Assembly: GCA_051881815.1 (NCBI GenBank)
Contig: JBJEQP010000096.1
Coordinates: 1-38,536, forward strand
Length of the DNA: 38,536 bases
Reading direction: 5' to 3'
From: UMGS363 sp051881815
Lineage (GTDB): Bacteria > Bacillota > Clostridia > Oscillospirales > Ruminococcaceae
A model generated the notes under the pieces. The model searched no databases. It was not told where the DNA came from and was given only the letters and a program-made list of their open reading frames with translations. Positions 1 to 7,295 of the stretch are shown in pieces. A program made the position numbers and the translations under genes. Numbering within the stretch: position 1 is the first letter of the stretch; every line of letters begins with the position of its first letter.

Positions 1-355
1 CTGCTTATAACGGATATATGTACAGATGTATCGTTACTGATGCTAACGGCAATTCCGTTACTTCCGATGGCGCTAAGCTTATCGTAGGTGAAAGCTGCAA
101 GATCACATCGCAGCCTACCGATCAGACTGTTGCTGTTGGTGAAAGAGCTGTATTTACCGTTGTTGCAAGCGGCACGGATCTTACATATCAGTGGCAGATC
201 AGCGTTGACGGCGGCACAACATGGAAGAGCTTTGCAAATACAACTGATACATTCAGCATCACTGCAAAGGCTGCTTATAACGGATATATGTACAGATGTA
301 TCGTTACTGATGCTAACGGCAATTCCGTTACTTCCGATGGCGCTAAGCTTATCGT
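1..355 (+). repeat. Near-identical 270-bp coding repeat of the Ig-like domain
   Basis: Bases 1-85 and 271-355 are identical at every position read, giving a repeat period of 270 bp (90 codons). Identity at the DNA level, including third codon positions, points to recent duplication or gene conversion between domains. More copies probably lie to the left of the window. Confidence 0.9.
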
Positions 356-512
356 TATAATTGCATCGAGCGACGCAACAAATGAAACAGACGAAAGTTT
401 CAATGATGTATCTGATACATCTTCCGGCTCATCTGAAAATGCAAATCAGAATGACGAAAGCACTGATGTTGTCCTTCCAAATGAAGACAACAACGATTCT
501 GAAATTCAGTAA
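1..512 (+). CDS. Ig-like repeat surface/secreted protein, C-terminal part (5' end outside window)
   Basis: The reading frame is open from the window edge (frame of base 3), so only the C-terminus is present. It holds the end of one repeat and one complete repeat of about 90 residues. The repeat has the Ig-fold look of bacterial surface proteins: a 'QPTDQTVAVGERAVFTV' strand start, a 'TYQWQ' core Trp strand and a 'YNGYMYRCIVTD' Cys strand. After the last repeat comes a roughly 50-residue tail rich in Asp, Glu, Asn and Ser, with no LPXTG sorting motif and no membrane segment, so attachment to the wall is not shown. A terminator hairpin follows at 559-600. The role is probably adhesion or scaffolding by family resemblance. 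The precise function cannot be told from this fragment. Confidence 0.85.
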   Translation, partial: AYNGYMYRCIVTDANGNSVTSDGAKLIVGESCKITSQPTDQTVAVGERAVFTVVASGTDLTYQWQISVDGGTTWKSFANTTDTFSITAKAAYNGYMYRCIVTDANGNSVTSDGAKLIVIIASSDATNETDESFNDVSDTSSGSSENANQNDESTDVVLPNEDNNDSEIQ

Positions 513-558
513 TAATTGATAATTAATCGTGCAGCAGAGCTGCCGACATATAGTAACG

Positions 559-600
559 AACAACAGATGGATACACGTTACCCATCTGTTGTTTTATATT
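559..600 (+). terminator. Rho-independent terminator of the Ig-like protein gene
   Basis: A 12-bp perfect stem (559-570 with 582-593, aacaacagatgg and its complement) closes an 11-base loop and runs into a T-rich tail. It lies 47 bases after the stop codon. Confidence 0.85.
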
Positions 601-629
601 TATAACTGCCTATTGTGGTAACATAGTAA

Positions 630-648
630 TACTAAGGAAACGCTAATT
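630..648 (+). repeat. Left end of the small palindromic (MITE-like) element
   Basis: TACTAAGGAAACGCT matches the left end of the full copies at 2633 and 32663. The matching right end lies at 1141-1162, so the roughly 530-bp block between may be one small element expanded by nested palindromes, including copy A of the large element. Confidence 0.6.
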
Positions 649-666
649 CTACTAAACACCATTTAA

Positions 667-825
667 TACTAATTTCAAATCAACCTATAGACAGATACGA
701 CAGCTATAATTACGTCACACGGCATCAAGCTCCCTTGAAAGGCTGCAAGCCTGTCTGCGGTCGCTTTTCTTGATTGACGTAATTCTATCTGCCGTCCTTG
801 TCCATAGAACGATTTAAATTTAGTA
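667..825 (+). repeat. Large palindromic element, copy A
   Basis: This is a 159-bp near-palindrome that starts TACTAA and ends TTAGTA. Its outer arms are 667-681 and 811-825. An inner stem pairs AATTACGTCA (708-717) with TGACGTAATT (775-784), and an apical AGGCT/AGCCT hairpin sits near 739-751. It has the same orientation as copy D. Loop motifs shared with other copies are AACCTATAGACA, CTCCCTTG and CTGCGGTCG. It carries no gene. Confidence 0.85.
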
Positions 826-906
826 TAAAATTTGGCAAAAATCAAGTCGACAATCTTGAATATATAGGATTTCGACGCAGATTTTTTCCTGTATTTTATT
901 GGTGTT

Positions 907-1007
907 TATTAATCCCCGATTATAAAGTGCACAAAAAATCTGCGCAAAATCTCGCATATATGGATTTTGCGCAGATTTTTTGTCTACACTTTAATGAGGG
1001 ATTAGTA
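907..1007 (+). repeat. Long hairpin between the palindromic elements
   Basis: A perfect 21-bp stem pairs 931-951 with 963-983. It is extended outward by AAAGTG/CACTTT and by TATTAATCCC with GGGATTAGTA (998-1007). The loop is 11 bases. A similar half (cgcagattttttcc) lies just upstream near 876. It has no open coding potential. It may be a nested palindrome or a transcript hairpin. Confidence 0.7.
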
Positions 1008-1040
1008 TTTGTATTAATTCTTTTCTACCGTTTTTCAAAA

Positions 1041-1140
1041 GTAACCGTCAACTCTTCCCACGATCATAAAAACCAGCCCTCCGTTGAACTACATCAGCGG
1101 AGGGCTGGTTTTTATGGTCGTGGGAGAATTTGACGGTTAC
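1041..1140 (+). repeat. 43-bp inverted repeat with 14-base loop
   Basis: The arms 1041-1083 and 1098-1140 are complementary over 43 bp with only a few mismatches. It is flanked directly by pieces of the small MITE: 'accgtttttcaaaa' before it and 'gctttaatcagctttttcctaa' after it. It therefore appears to replace that element's normal core. No T-run follows, so it is unlikely to be a simple terminator. Confidence 0.8.
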
Positions 1141-1162
1141 GCTTTAATCAGCTTTTTCCTAA
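1141..1162 (+). repeat. Right end of the small palindromic element
   Basis: The 22 bases are identical to the right end of the copy at 2633-2752 (2731-2752) and run straight into large copy B, sharing the CTAA. Confidence 0.75.
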
Positions 1163-1313
1163 TCCTTAATCGTTCTATAGACAAAGCCGACAGATAGAAT
1201 AATTCCAATCAAAGAAAACTCCCTTGCAGGGCTTGCCGCCTTGCAAGGGAGTTTGACGCAGAGTGGAGTTATTATAGCCGAGGATTTGTCTATAGGTTGA
1301 TTAAAGATTAGTA
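1159..1313 (-). repeat. Large palindromic element, copy B
   Basis: This 155-bp copy is in reverse orientation to copies A and D. The outer arms CTAATCCTTAATC (1159-1171) and GATTAAAGATTAG (1299-1311) pair at 12 of 13. The inner stem AATAATTCCA (1198-1207) with TGGAGTTATT (1264-1273) pairs fully if one U-G wobble is allowed on the plus-strand transcript. Its apical stem differs from the other copies: ACTCCCTTGCA with its complement. Confidence 0.85.
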
Positions 1314-1453
1314 TGAAGCCTTACCTATGCCTTTGCTCATATTCTAACCAACACCAATACGTTCTATGGACTCCTCCAGACTTCTTTAGAATTGTTTACC
1401 ACTTTTTACTGCTCTCCTCAAACCTGGAGATTTTTGACGGATACATTTAATGA

Positions 1454-2596
1454 TTATTTTCCGAAAATAATATTCTTGAAGAAGTCACAAATACTTGTAA
1501 AAGGCTTTATCAAAGAATCTGAGTATCGATTAACCAATGCCATATAAGGTCTTTCAAAAATATTTGCCCTTATTAAATCAATTATCGTGCAAATAACATA
1601 TACAATAACCACTGCTATAATTGAATAAGGAATAATCATTAGTGAATTCTGATATTGTGCATTCTTAAATATATCTATCCATAATAAAGATCTAATAATA
1701 GTATTATCATGAATAAGATACACACCAAATGTTGCAGATGCTATAATATTTATCCATTTGTGATATTTCATTTTTAGTGTTACAAATGCCATGAATAATG
1801 ATAATGAAATTAACAATACGGTTATTTTTTCTTGTCCATAAAAATACTTTATAAATTTATAAAGAAAGCTCCATTTTGTGCATAGGATTGTAAAAACAAC
1901 ACTGGTTAAATATGTTAATACTGAAAAAATAAACCAAAGCAAAAAATAATTTTTTGAAGTAAATTTATTGTTAAAACCATACATACGAGCATAACCGGCA
2001 ATAGCATATAGCGTTACAAACCACAATAAATCATTACTTTGATACTTTGATGTAGTAAAAGTTGGTATGATGGACCAACAAATAACAATCATAACTAATA
2101 ATGATTGGTATTGCTTTTTATCTATGCAATGCAATAGTTTATTCAAAAACGGATGAATGATATATAATACAAAATATGTACTTGCAAACCACCATGATGA
2201 AAATGTTATCGGAAAAACTGCTTTTATCAAAGATTTGATTTCAAAATTACCGATTCCAGATATTCCGAAAATAGTGAAAAAAACTATAGAGTAAAAAAAC
2301 ACTTGTCCCCAAAATTTAAGAATTCTTTTAAAATTGAAAAGCATTCCATTGCTTTTTACCAAAAAATACCCTGAAATCAATACAAAAATATCTACCCCAA
2401 CTTTTCCGCCCATGATAATGAAATTATACCAAAAGTGCGGAATTGTAACGGAGTTCGTCCCCCAATCAAAACCACCATGTATTGCGAAATGGTGAAATAC
2501 AATCATTATCATGGATATGATTCGTAACAATTCTATGGATGAGTCCCGCAAAGGCTGCACCTTCACATCGGAAAGATTGTTAATTATATTATTCAT
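1454..2596 (-). CDS. Membrane acyltransferase, family 3 (OafA/WecH type)
   Basis: This 380-residue polytopic membrane protein has about ten hydrophobic segments. The family 3 signature opens the protein: R25 in 'ELLRIISMI' and H35/H36 in 'IVFHHF', the positions that carry the conserved Arg and catalytic His of PF01757. These enzymes move an acyl group, often acetyl, across or at the membrane onto sugars. Here a surface polysaccharide residue is the likely acceptor, given the capsule locus next door. GAGGTGAT sits just before the ATG. Codon use is much more AT-rich than the neu genes, and palindromic elements lie on both sides (B, and small element plus C), suggesting recent acquisition. The acyl donor and acceptor cannot be told. 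Confidence 0.88.
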   Translation of the reverse strand: MNNIINNLSDVKVQPLRDSSIELLRIISMIMIVFHHFAIHGGFDWGTNSVTIPHFWYNFIIMGGKVGVDIFVLISGYFLVKSNGMLFNFKRILKFWGQVFFYSIVFFTIFGISGIGNFEIKSLIKAVFPITFSSWWFASTYFVLYIIHPFLNKLLHCIDKKQYQSLLVMIVICWSIIPTFTTSKYQSNDLLWFVTLYAIAGYARMYGFNNKFTSKNYFLLWFIFSVLTYLTSVVFTILCTKWSFLYKFIKYFYGQEKITVLLISLSLFMAFVTLKMKYHKWINIIASATFGVYLIHDNTIIRSLLWIDIFKNAQYQNSLMIIPYSIIAVVIVYVICTIIDLIRANIFERPYMALVNRYSDSLIKPFTSICDFFKNIIFGK

Positions 2597-2632
2597 AACG
2601 TATCACCTCATATATTTTCTTTTAATATTTAA

Positions 2633-2752
2633 TACTAAGGAAACGCTGATTAATACGTTTCAGCCGTTTTTCAAAATGTACTCAAAGGCGGAAACTCGTA
2701 CATTTTTCAAAACAGCGAAACGAACGCTGCGCTTTAATCAGCTTTTTCCTAA
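2633..2752 (+). repeat. Small palindromic (MITE-like) element, full copy 1
   Basis: The roughly 120-bp element starts TACTAAGGAAACGCTGATTAA and ends with the complementary GCTTTAATCAGCTTTTTCCTAA. The inner arms CAAAATGTAC and GTACATTTTT also pair. It is close to base-for-base the same as 32663-32784. It lies 36 bases upstream of the acyltransferase start on the other strand, so it sits in that gene's promoter or leader region. Confidence 0.85.
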
Positions 2753-2905
2753 TTCCAAATCGTTCTATAGACAAAGCCGACAGATAGAATAATCCAAGTC
2801 AAGGATGGCGACCGCAGTAAGGCTGTATGCCTTTCAAGTGAGCCTGACACAGAATTGGATTATTATATCCGAGGATTTAGTCTTACGGTTGATTTGGATT
2901 TAGTA
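2749..2905 (-). repeat. Large palindromic element, copy C
   Basis: The outer arms CTAATTCCAAATC (2749-2761) and GATTTGGATTTAG (2891-2903) pair at 12 of 13. The inner stem AATAATCCAA (2788-2797) with TTGGATTATT (2855-2864) is perfect, and the apical hairpin is AAGGC/GCCTT. It shares its first CTAA with the end of the small element, exactly as copy B does. Confidence 0.85.
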
Positions 2906-2935
2906 TAAGTAACCGTAATCAAAACTTCACAAACC

Positions 2936-3008
2936 CAGAAAAATAGAAACAGCCAATCAACTTTTGCATATTAATTTACACGAAAGCCATGCGAAAGAGT
3001 TGGCTGTT
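2936..3008 (-). terminator. Terminator of the second acyltransferase gene
   Basis: The arms 2948-2969 and 2989-3008 form a long imperfect stem whose base is a perfect AACAGCCAA/TTGGCTGTT. On the minus strand it is followed by a T-rich run (TTTCTATTTTTCT). It lies 100 bases after the stop of the gene at 3108-4268 and separates the two acyltransferase genes into different transcripts. Confidence 0.7.
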
Positions 3009-3107
3009 ATCTATCGTCAAGAAATTATACAGGACATTACATTCTTCACTGCTGCACCCAAAGCTCAGTTTTTTATGATATGCTCATAGCTGGGAGAAAA
3101 TATTTAA

Positions 3108-4268
3108 TCATTCTTTATTGTAATACTTATCAAGCACTTTCATAAAAAAAGAATAAATACATCTCAATTTCTCAATTATTTTATTTTGAATAATATCTAA
3201 TTTTTTATCTAAAAAAAGTATCCAAACTTTTTCAACAGTATTCTTTCTTACGTAATCAATTAAAGAGCAAATTAAATAGATTATTAATACTGAAAGGAGC
3301 GAATAAATAAAGACCAAGAGTGGATTTTGCTCCTTGTAAATAGGAAATAAATCTTCGAAAAAAGATGACAGTAATCGATTCATATGCAACAGATATACGC
3401 CAAATGTACAACTTGCCAATGTGTTAATTGTTTTACTGTATTTGATATCAAGCCTCCAAAAACATATAAATAATTCTACACAGATAATAACAATAAAAGG
3501 ACTGTTCAATACACTATAAAAATACCTCTTCTCTATTATCGTCTCGCTATCAAGCTTTATTCCCAAATAGGTTATAAAATAAACAGAAGCAAATAATAAT
3601 AGATAGAAAATTAATGCTACAAAAAAGTGCCTGGATGAATTCCTCTTTTTTGAATCTCCAAATCTTCTTATGTATCCTGCAATAAAATATAAAATGAAAA
3701 CAGGTATTAACCGGCCTTCAAACATACCCGAAAAAATTCTTGGAAATCCACCGCCCAGTAATACAAAAATAATTATTAAACTAAACAGGAAAGCACGATA
3801 TTTTTTCTCATCTAAAGAAAAAATCAATTTGTTAAAAAACGGTGATAAAACCATTAAAATAAAATATGCAGTAACAAACCAATAATGACTAAATAGAATA
3901 GGAAAGAAAGCAACGGCCGTCTGACTAAGAAATACTTTCATGTCCGGTTGGTTATGATTTAAAACATTCCATATTACCCAAATCAACCATATACTGATTG
4001 TATAAAACCAAACTTCACCGGCAAGTTTTAGCATTTTTTTCGTTGATATATTTTGTTCAACCATAAAATAACCGGAAACAAGTATAAAGCACCCTACACC
4101 TATTTGACCTCCTATACGAAGCCAGTCAGATATTAATTTACATACTCCTAATGAAGTACTATATAATTCGTCTAAACCAAAAAAGCCATCACAGTGACGC
4201 ATTACTATTAATATCATACTAATTATTCTAAGCAATTCAAAATTCGATTGTCTTATTTTTTTTTCCAT
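3108..4268 (-). CDS. Membrane acyltransferase, family 3
   Basis: This 386-residue protein with about ten membrane segments has the family 3 opening: R14 in 'ELLRIISMI' and H25 in 'IVMRHCD'. It is paralogous in layout to the gene at 1454-2596 ('TFGVYLLHMN' against 'TFGVYLIHDN'), but the two diverge through most of their length, so they probably modify different positions or sugars. GGGAG precedes the ATG. Base composition is strikingly AT-rich. Copies C and D of the large palindromic element bracket it. It is probably O-acylation of the surface polysaccharide. The substrate is unknown. Confidence 0.88.
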   Translation of the reverse strand: MEKKIRQSNFELLRIISMILIVMRHCDGFFGLDELYSTSLGVCKLISDWLRIGGQIGVGCFILVSGYFMVEQNISTKKMLKLAGEVWFYTISIWLIWVIWNVLNHNQPDMKVFLSQTAVAFFPILFSHYWFVTAYFILMVLSPFFNKLIFSLDEKKYRAFLFSLIIIFVLLGGGFPRIFSGMFEGRLIPVFILYFIAGYIRRFGDSKKRNSSRHFFVALIFYLLLFASVYFITYLGIKLDSETIIEKRYFYSVLNSPFIVIICVELFICFWRLDIKYSKTINTLASCTFGVYLLHMNRLLSSFFEDLFPIYKEQNPLLVFIYSLLSVLIIYLICSLIDYVRKNTVEKVWILFLDKKLDIIQNKIIEKLRCIYSFFMKVLDKYYNKE

Positions 4269-4752
4269 GCTGTTATTTCTCCCATCAGTGAAAAGTTGGA
4301 TGATTAGGTCTTTTTTTATAAAATAAAAGGATCAAATATAAATTTTCCTTAATCATATTGCTGATTTCTTTAGCATCATTTTTCAAATTTTAAATTATGG
4401 TACAAGACGTTGATATAAGTGTAAGAATAATGCCCTCACAATCCTTGTATTGCAGGGTTTGTGAGTCTTTGTAGAAAAAAGCAGAATATCACAAATGATC
4501 GGAGAATTTGTCAGCAGCATTACAAATCTGCCGATACTGCCCATTAGAGGCATACCACGGAGAAAAAACACATAAATACTGTTTGCTTAACGCAAGATAC
4601 AGTTGTTGTACCGCATCCTTAATTTGCACGGTGGAGGCGTATGAAAGCAATGATCTGCTTTTTTTACTAATTCTATCTCGTCCATTTTACCCTCTTGCGA
4701 AATATGTACATTTCAATGACTGCATTAGACAAAATTAGACGAAAAGGTGTAA
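4269..4752. other. Gene-free stretch with one hairpin
   Basis: No convincing gene is seen on either strand. One hairpin occurs at 4434-4464 (CTCACAA paired with TTTGTGAG around AGG/CCT). The short open frame at 4508-4738 is Cys-rich, lacks a ribosome site and matches nothing I recognise. The stretch could be decayed mobile DNA. Confidence 0.5.
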
Positions 4753-4928
4753 TACTAAATTCAAATCAACCTATAGACAGATACCGCAACTATAATTACG
4801 TCACTCGTCGTCAAGCTCCCTTGACAGGCAGCAAGCCTGCTTGCGGTCGCTCTCCAAGGTAAACAAGTTTACCTAATTGACGTAATTCTATCTGCCGTCC
4901 TTGCCTATAGAACGATTTGAATTTAGTA
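4753..4928 (+). repeat. Large palindromic element, copy D
   Basis: This is the longest copy (176 bp). The outer 15-bp arms 4753-4767 and 4914-4928 are perfectly complementary. The inner stem AATTACGTCA (4794-4803) with TGACGTAATT (4878-4887) is perfect, and the apical stem is CAGGC/GCCTG. Compared with copy A it carries an additional small hairpin, GGTAAAC-aa-GTTTACC, near 4858-4873. It ends 38 bases after the neuA-HAD stop codon, so it may fold at the 3' end of the capsule transcript. Confidence 0.88.
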
Positions 4929-4965
4929 TAAAAAACGTTTTTTATGAATGAGTTTTTCCCATCAA

Positions 4966-6114
4966 TTATTCACCCTGCAGGATGTATTCTGCAACCTCTC
5001 TGATAACTCCGCATCCTCCGCAATGCTCTGTGATAAGATCGACAGCTTCTGCGACTTTTTCAGCAGCATCCTTTGGGCAGCAAGCCAAACCAACAGCTTG
5101 GAGCACAGGCAGATCGTTGATATCATCGCCTATATATGCGATCTCGTCAAGTGGGATACTGTATTTTTTTGAAAGTGCATTTACGACAGAAAGCTTGTCC
5201 TTTATCCCCATATGAAGCTCGTCAATATGAAGTTTTTCGGCTCTTCGGCGGTTGAGTTCGACATTCTCCCCCGTTACAATACCTGTAATAATTCCCTTTT
5301 CACGAAGCATTGCAAATGCCATTCCGTCACGGGTATTGAATTTTTTTAACTCATCACCCATTTCACTGTAATACATTCCACCATCGGTAAGGCAGCCGTC
5401 ACAGTCGGTAAGTAACATTCTGATCTTCGGTTTATTCATTGAAGAAATGCAGCGCTTTTTCATAAGCTGGCTAATAATGATCCAATCATTCGGTTCATCA
5501 ATCTCAAATGCAGTATCCTCGGGCATTTCATAGGTTTTGATTCTTCCGGAAACACGGTTGCGCGACTTGAGCAGCAAGTCACGGCTCGTTATGTAAAATG
5601 CGCCGTTTTCCATAAGATAGCCCTCAAAATCCTGTCTTCTCGGACGGTTAAAAACGTCATAGTTTACCGAATAGGCAGGTTCCCCCTGCTCCTCTTTCCA
5701 TATAAATCTGTACTGACGGACAACAGAGAGCACACTATCACAATCGGGATGTTCAAACACCTCAAAACCACCGTCAATATCTTCAGCCTTGAGCAATGGC
5801 GAAGTTGCCTGGATGAGAACAATATTATCGAATACATTCTTTTCTGCAAATTCAAGCATCGCCGACTCGGTGGAAGCTGAATCACACGCCGACTCTGCAC
5901 TTCTGTCAACAACACATACCTTCGGAAGCCCAAAGCCTTCAACGGTCGATCTTATCAGTCCGCTGTCAGTTGATACATATATTCTGTCGATATGGCTGCT
6001 TTCCGAAGCAGCCTTTACGACCCAATACACAAGCGGTTTTCCGTTTAATTCCTTAATATTCTTCAAAGGGATCGATTTGCTTCCCCCTCTGACAGGTATA
6101 AATGCAATGTTCAT
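4966..6114 (-). CDS. neuA: Bifunctional CMP-nonulosonate cytidylyltransferase / HAD (KdsC-type) phosphatase
   Basis: Residues 1-220 are a NeuA-type cytidylyltransferase: 'VRGGSKSIPLKNI' at 8-20 is the CTP-binding loop, and 'LIQATSPLL' follows at 100-108. It activates a nonulosonic acid with CMP. Residues 228-382 are a complete KdsC-type HAD phosphatase: D237/D239 in 'DCDGCLTDG', T281, K305 and 'GDDIND' at 329-334, all the residues needed for catalysis. A 9-phosphate phosphatase fused to NeuA suggests that the neighbouring synthase makes a nonulosonate-9-phosphate, as in the Bacteroides KDN route. Vertebrate CMAS has a similar layout with a degenerate HAD domain. GGAG precedes the ATG, and neuB ends 15 bases upstream. 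It is the last gene of the capsule run. Confidence 0.9.
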   Translation of the reverse strand: MNIAFIPVRGGSKSIPLKNIKELNGKPLVYWVVKAASESSHIDRIYVSTDSGLIRSTVEGFGLPKVCVVDRSAESACDSASTESAMLEFAEKNVFDNIVLIQATSPLLKAEDIDGGFEVFEHPDCDSVLSVVRQYRFIWKEEQGEPAYSVNYDVFNRPRRQDFEGYLMENGAFYITSRDLLLKSRNRVSGRIKTYEMPEDTAFEIDEPNDWIIISQLMKKRCISSMNKPKIRMLLTDCDGCLTDGGMYYSEMGDELKKFNTRDGMAFAMLREKGIITGIVTGENVELNRRRAEKLHIDELHMGIKDKLSVVNALSKKYSIPLDEIAYIGDDINDLPVLQAVGLACCPKDAAEKVAEAVDLITEHCGGCGVIREVAEYILQGE

Positions 6115-6129
6115 TTTCTATGCTCCGAT

Positions 6130-7002
6130 TTATCTTTTTCTGTACTTGAGCTTATCTCTTTGTACCTGTTCGATCGGAAGGATCTCTTCGGGTTTATATG
6201 TAAGTGATTCGTAAACAGCATTGATGTTTCTTACAAGCTTGCGCACACCGTCAGGTTCAAGAGATGCGGCATGATCAGTACCCTTCCATGTACGGTCTAA
6301 AGTATAGTGACGCTCAATATATGATGCACCGAGAGTATATGCTGACACATCGACCGCAATTCCAAGATGATGTCCCGAGAAGCCTATAGCCTTTACTCTG
6401 TCTTCATATTTTTCACGTATACGGTTGATCTCAAGCAGACATACATCCTTGAAAGGAACGGGATAACCCGAAGTGCAGTTAAAGATAACAAGATCCTTAT
6501 TTCTGCCGTTCTTTTCAAACAATTCAACGATCTGTTCTTCTTCCTCATGTGTTGTCATTCCGAAGGAAAGCTGGATCTCTCCCTTGTAATTGTCACATAA
6601 CCACTGAAGCATCTCAAAATGATTATTGCACGCAGATGGGATCTTGATAAATTCAGGCTTAAGTGAAGCAATTTCCTTTGCCGAGGTCATATCCCATACT
6701 GATGTGGAGTATGTAATGCCTGCCTTCTCACACCATTCCTTCAATTGTGCGTGCTGATCGACTGTAAATTCAAGGAATTCACGATGAGCGCCATAGGTAT
6801 CGCCGTAGGAATTAACCGGATTTGGATGAGGAGCATTATATTGTTCGGGTGTAAGAAGCTCCTTTGGGCAGCGCTTCTGGAACTTGATAGCGTCCACCTT
6901 GCAAAAATGAGCCGCTGTTTCGATAAGATCTTTTGCGATCTCCATCTGTCCCATGTGGTTACATCCTGCCTCGGCAATAATATATGGTTTTTGATACTTC
7001 AT
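6130..7002 (-). CDS. neuB: NeuB-family nonulosonate (9-phosphate) synthase lacking the SAF domain
   Basis: This 290-residue TIM-barrel synthase condenses PEP with a hexose or hexosamine derivative. Family marks are 'IAEAGCNHMG' near the start, 'DAIKFQ', 'IPSACNN', 'GFSGHHLGI' and 'ERHYTLDRTWKGTDHAAS'. Typical NeuB proteins run to about 340 residues and end in an antifreeze-like SAF domain. This one stops after the barrel. The start was moved from an upstream TTG to the ATG at 7002 because GGAGG lies at 7010-7014. No NeuC or other UDP-GlcNAc-based nonulosonate genes are in the window. With the fused phosphatase next door this favours mannose-6-phosphate as acceptor, giving KDN-9-phosphate. That substrate is inferred. 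Confidence 0.88.
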   Translation of the reverse strand: MKYQKPYIIAEAGCNHMGQMEIAKDLIETAAHFCKVDAIKFQKRCPKELLTPEQYNAPHPNPVNSYGDTYGAHREFLEFTVDQHAQLKEWCEKAGITYSTSVWDMTSAKEIASLKPEFIKIPSACNNHFEMLQWLCDNYKGEIQLSFGMTTHEEEEQIVELFEKNGRNKDLVIFNCTSGYPVPFKDVCLLEINRIREKYEDRVKAIGFSGHHLGIAVDVSAYTLGASYIERHYTLDRTWKGTDHAASLEPDGVRKLVRNINAVYESLTYKPEEILPIEQVQRDKLKYRKR

Positions 7003-7295
7003 ATTTTTTCCTCCAAACAATCATTTGTTTATATACGTCCTCTATAATTAGTGAACTATAATCAATTTAAGCATTTCAAAACACTGTGCGAAACCACTCG
7101 CCAATGAATACAAACATTCATCTGCACTCATACCAATGATCATTGATAAAAACATATTTTTACAAAATAATTACAAATATACGATATAATTTTACATCAA
7201 AAGAATAAATATGTCAATAGAAAAGCTCTTTGTTTTTGAAAATACAATACATATAAGCAATTTTTCGTAAAAAATTATACCTGTTTTCACAGGAC
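7003..7295. other. AT-rich gap between glf and neuB
   Basis: The 293 bases contain no open frame of note and no clear terminator. The gap is long compared with the tight spacing elsewhere in the locus, so neuB and neuA may have their own promoter. I could not identify well-placed -35/-10 boxes. Confidence 0.5.

Noticed and set aside
798..1133. Open frame of 111 codons on the plus strand
   Set aside because: It runs across element A's end and both long hairpins, has no ribosome site, and its residues simply reflect the inverted repeats.
2511..2792. Open frame reading through the small element
   Set aside because: It overlaps the 5' end of the acyltransferase on the other strand and the repeat itself, and has no initiation site. 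It is useful only as evidence that the element is open in this frame.
4508..4738. Cys-rich 76-codon frame
   Set aside because: No ribosome site, no recognisable family and odd composition. Treated as noncoding.
667..4928. Repeated palindromes as a CRISPR array
   Set aside because: Copies are long, widely and unevenly spaced, in both orientations, and no cas genes are present.
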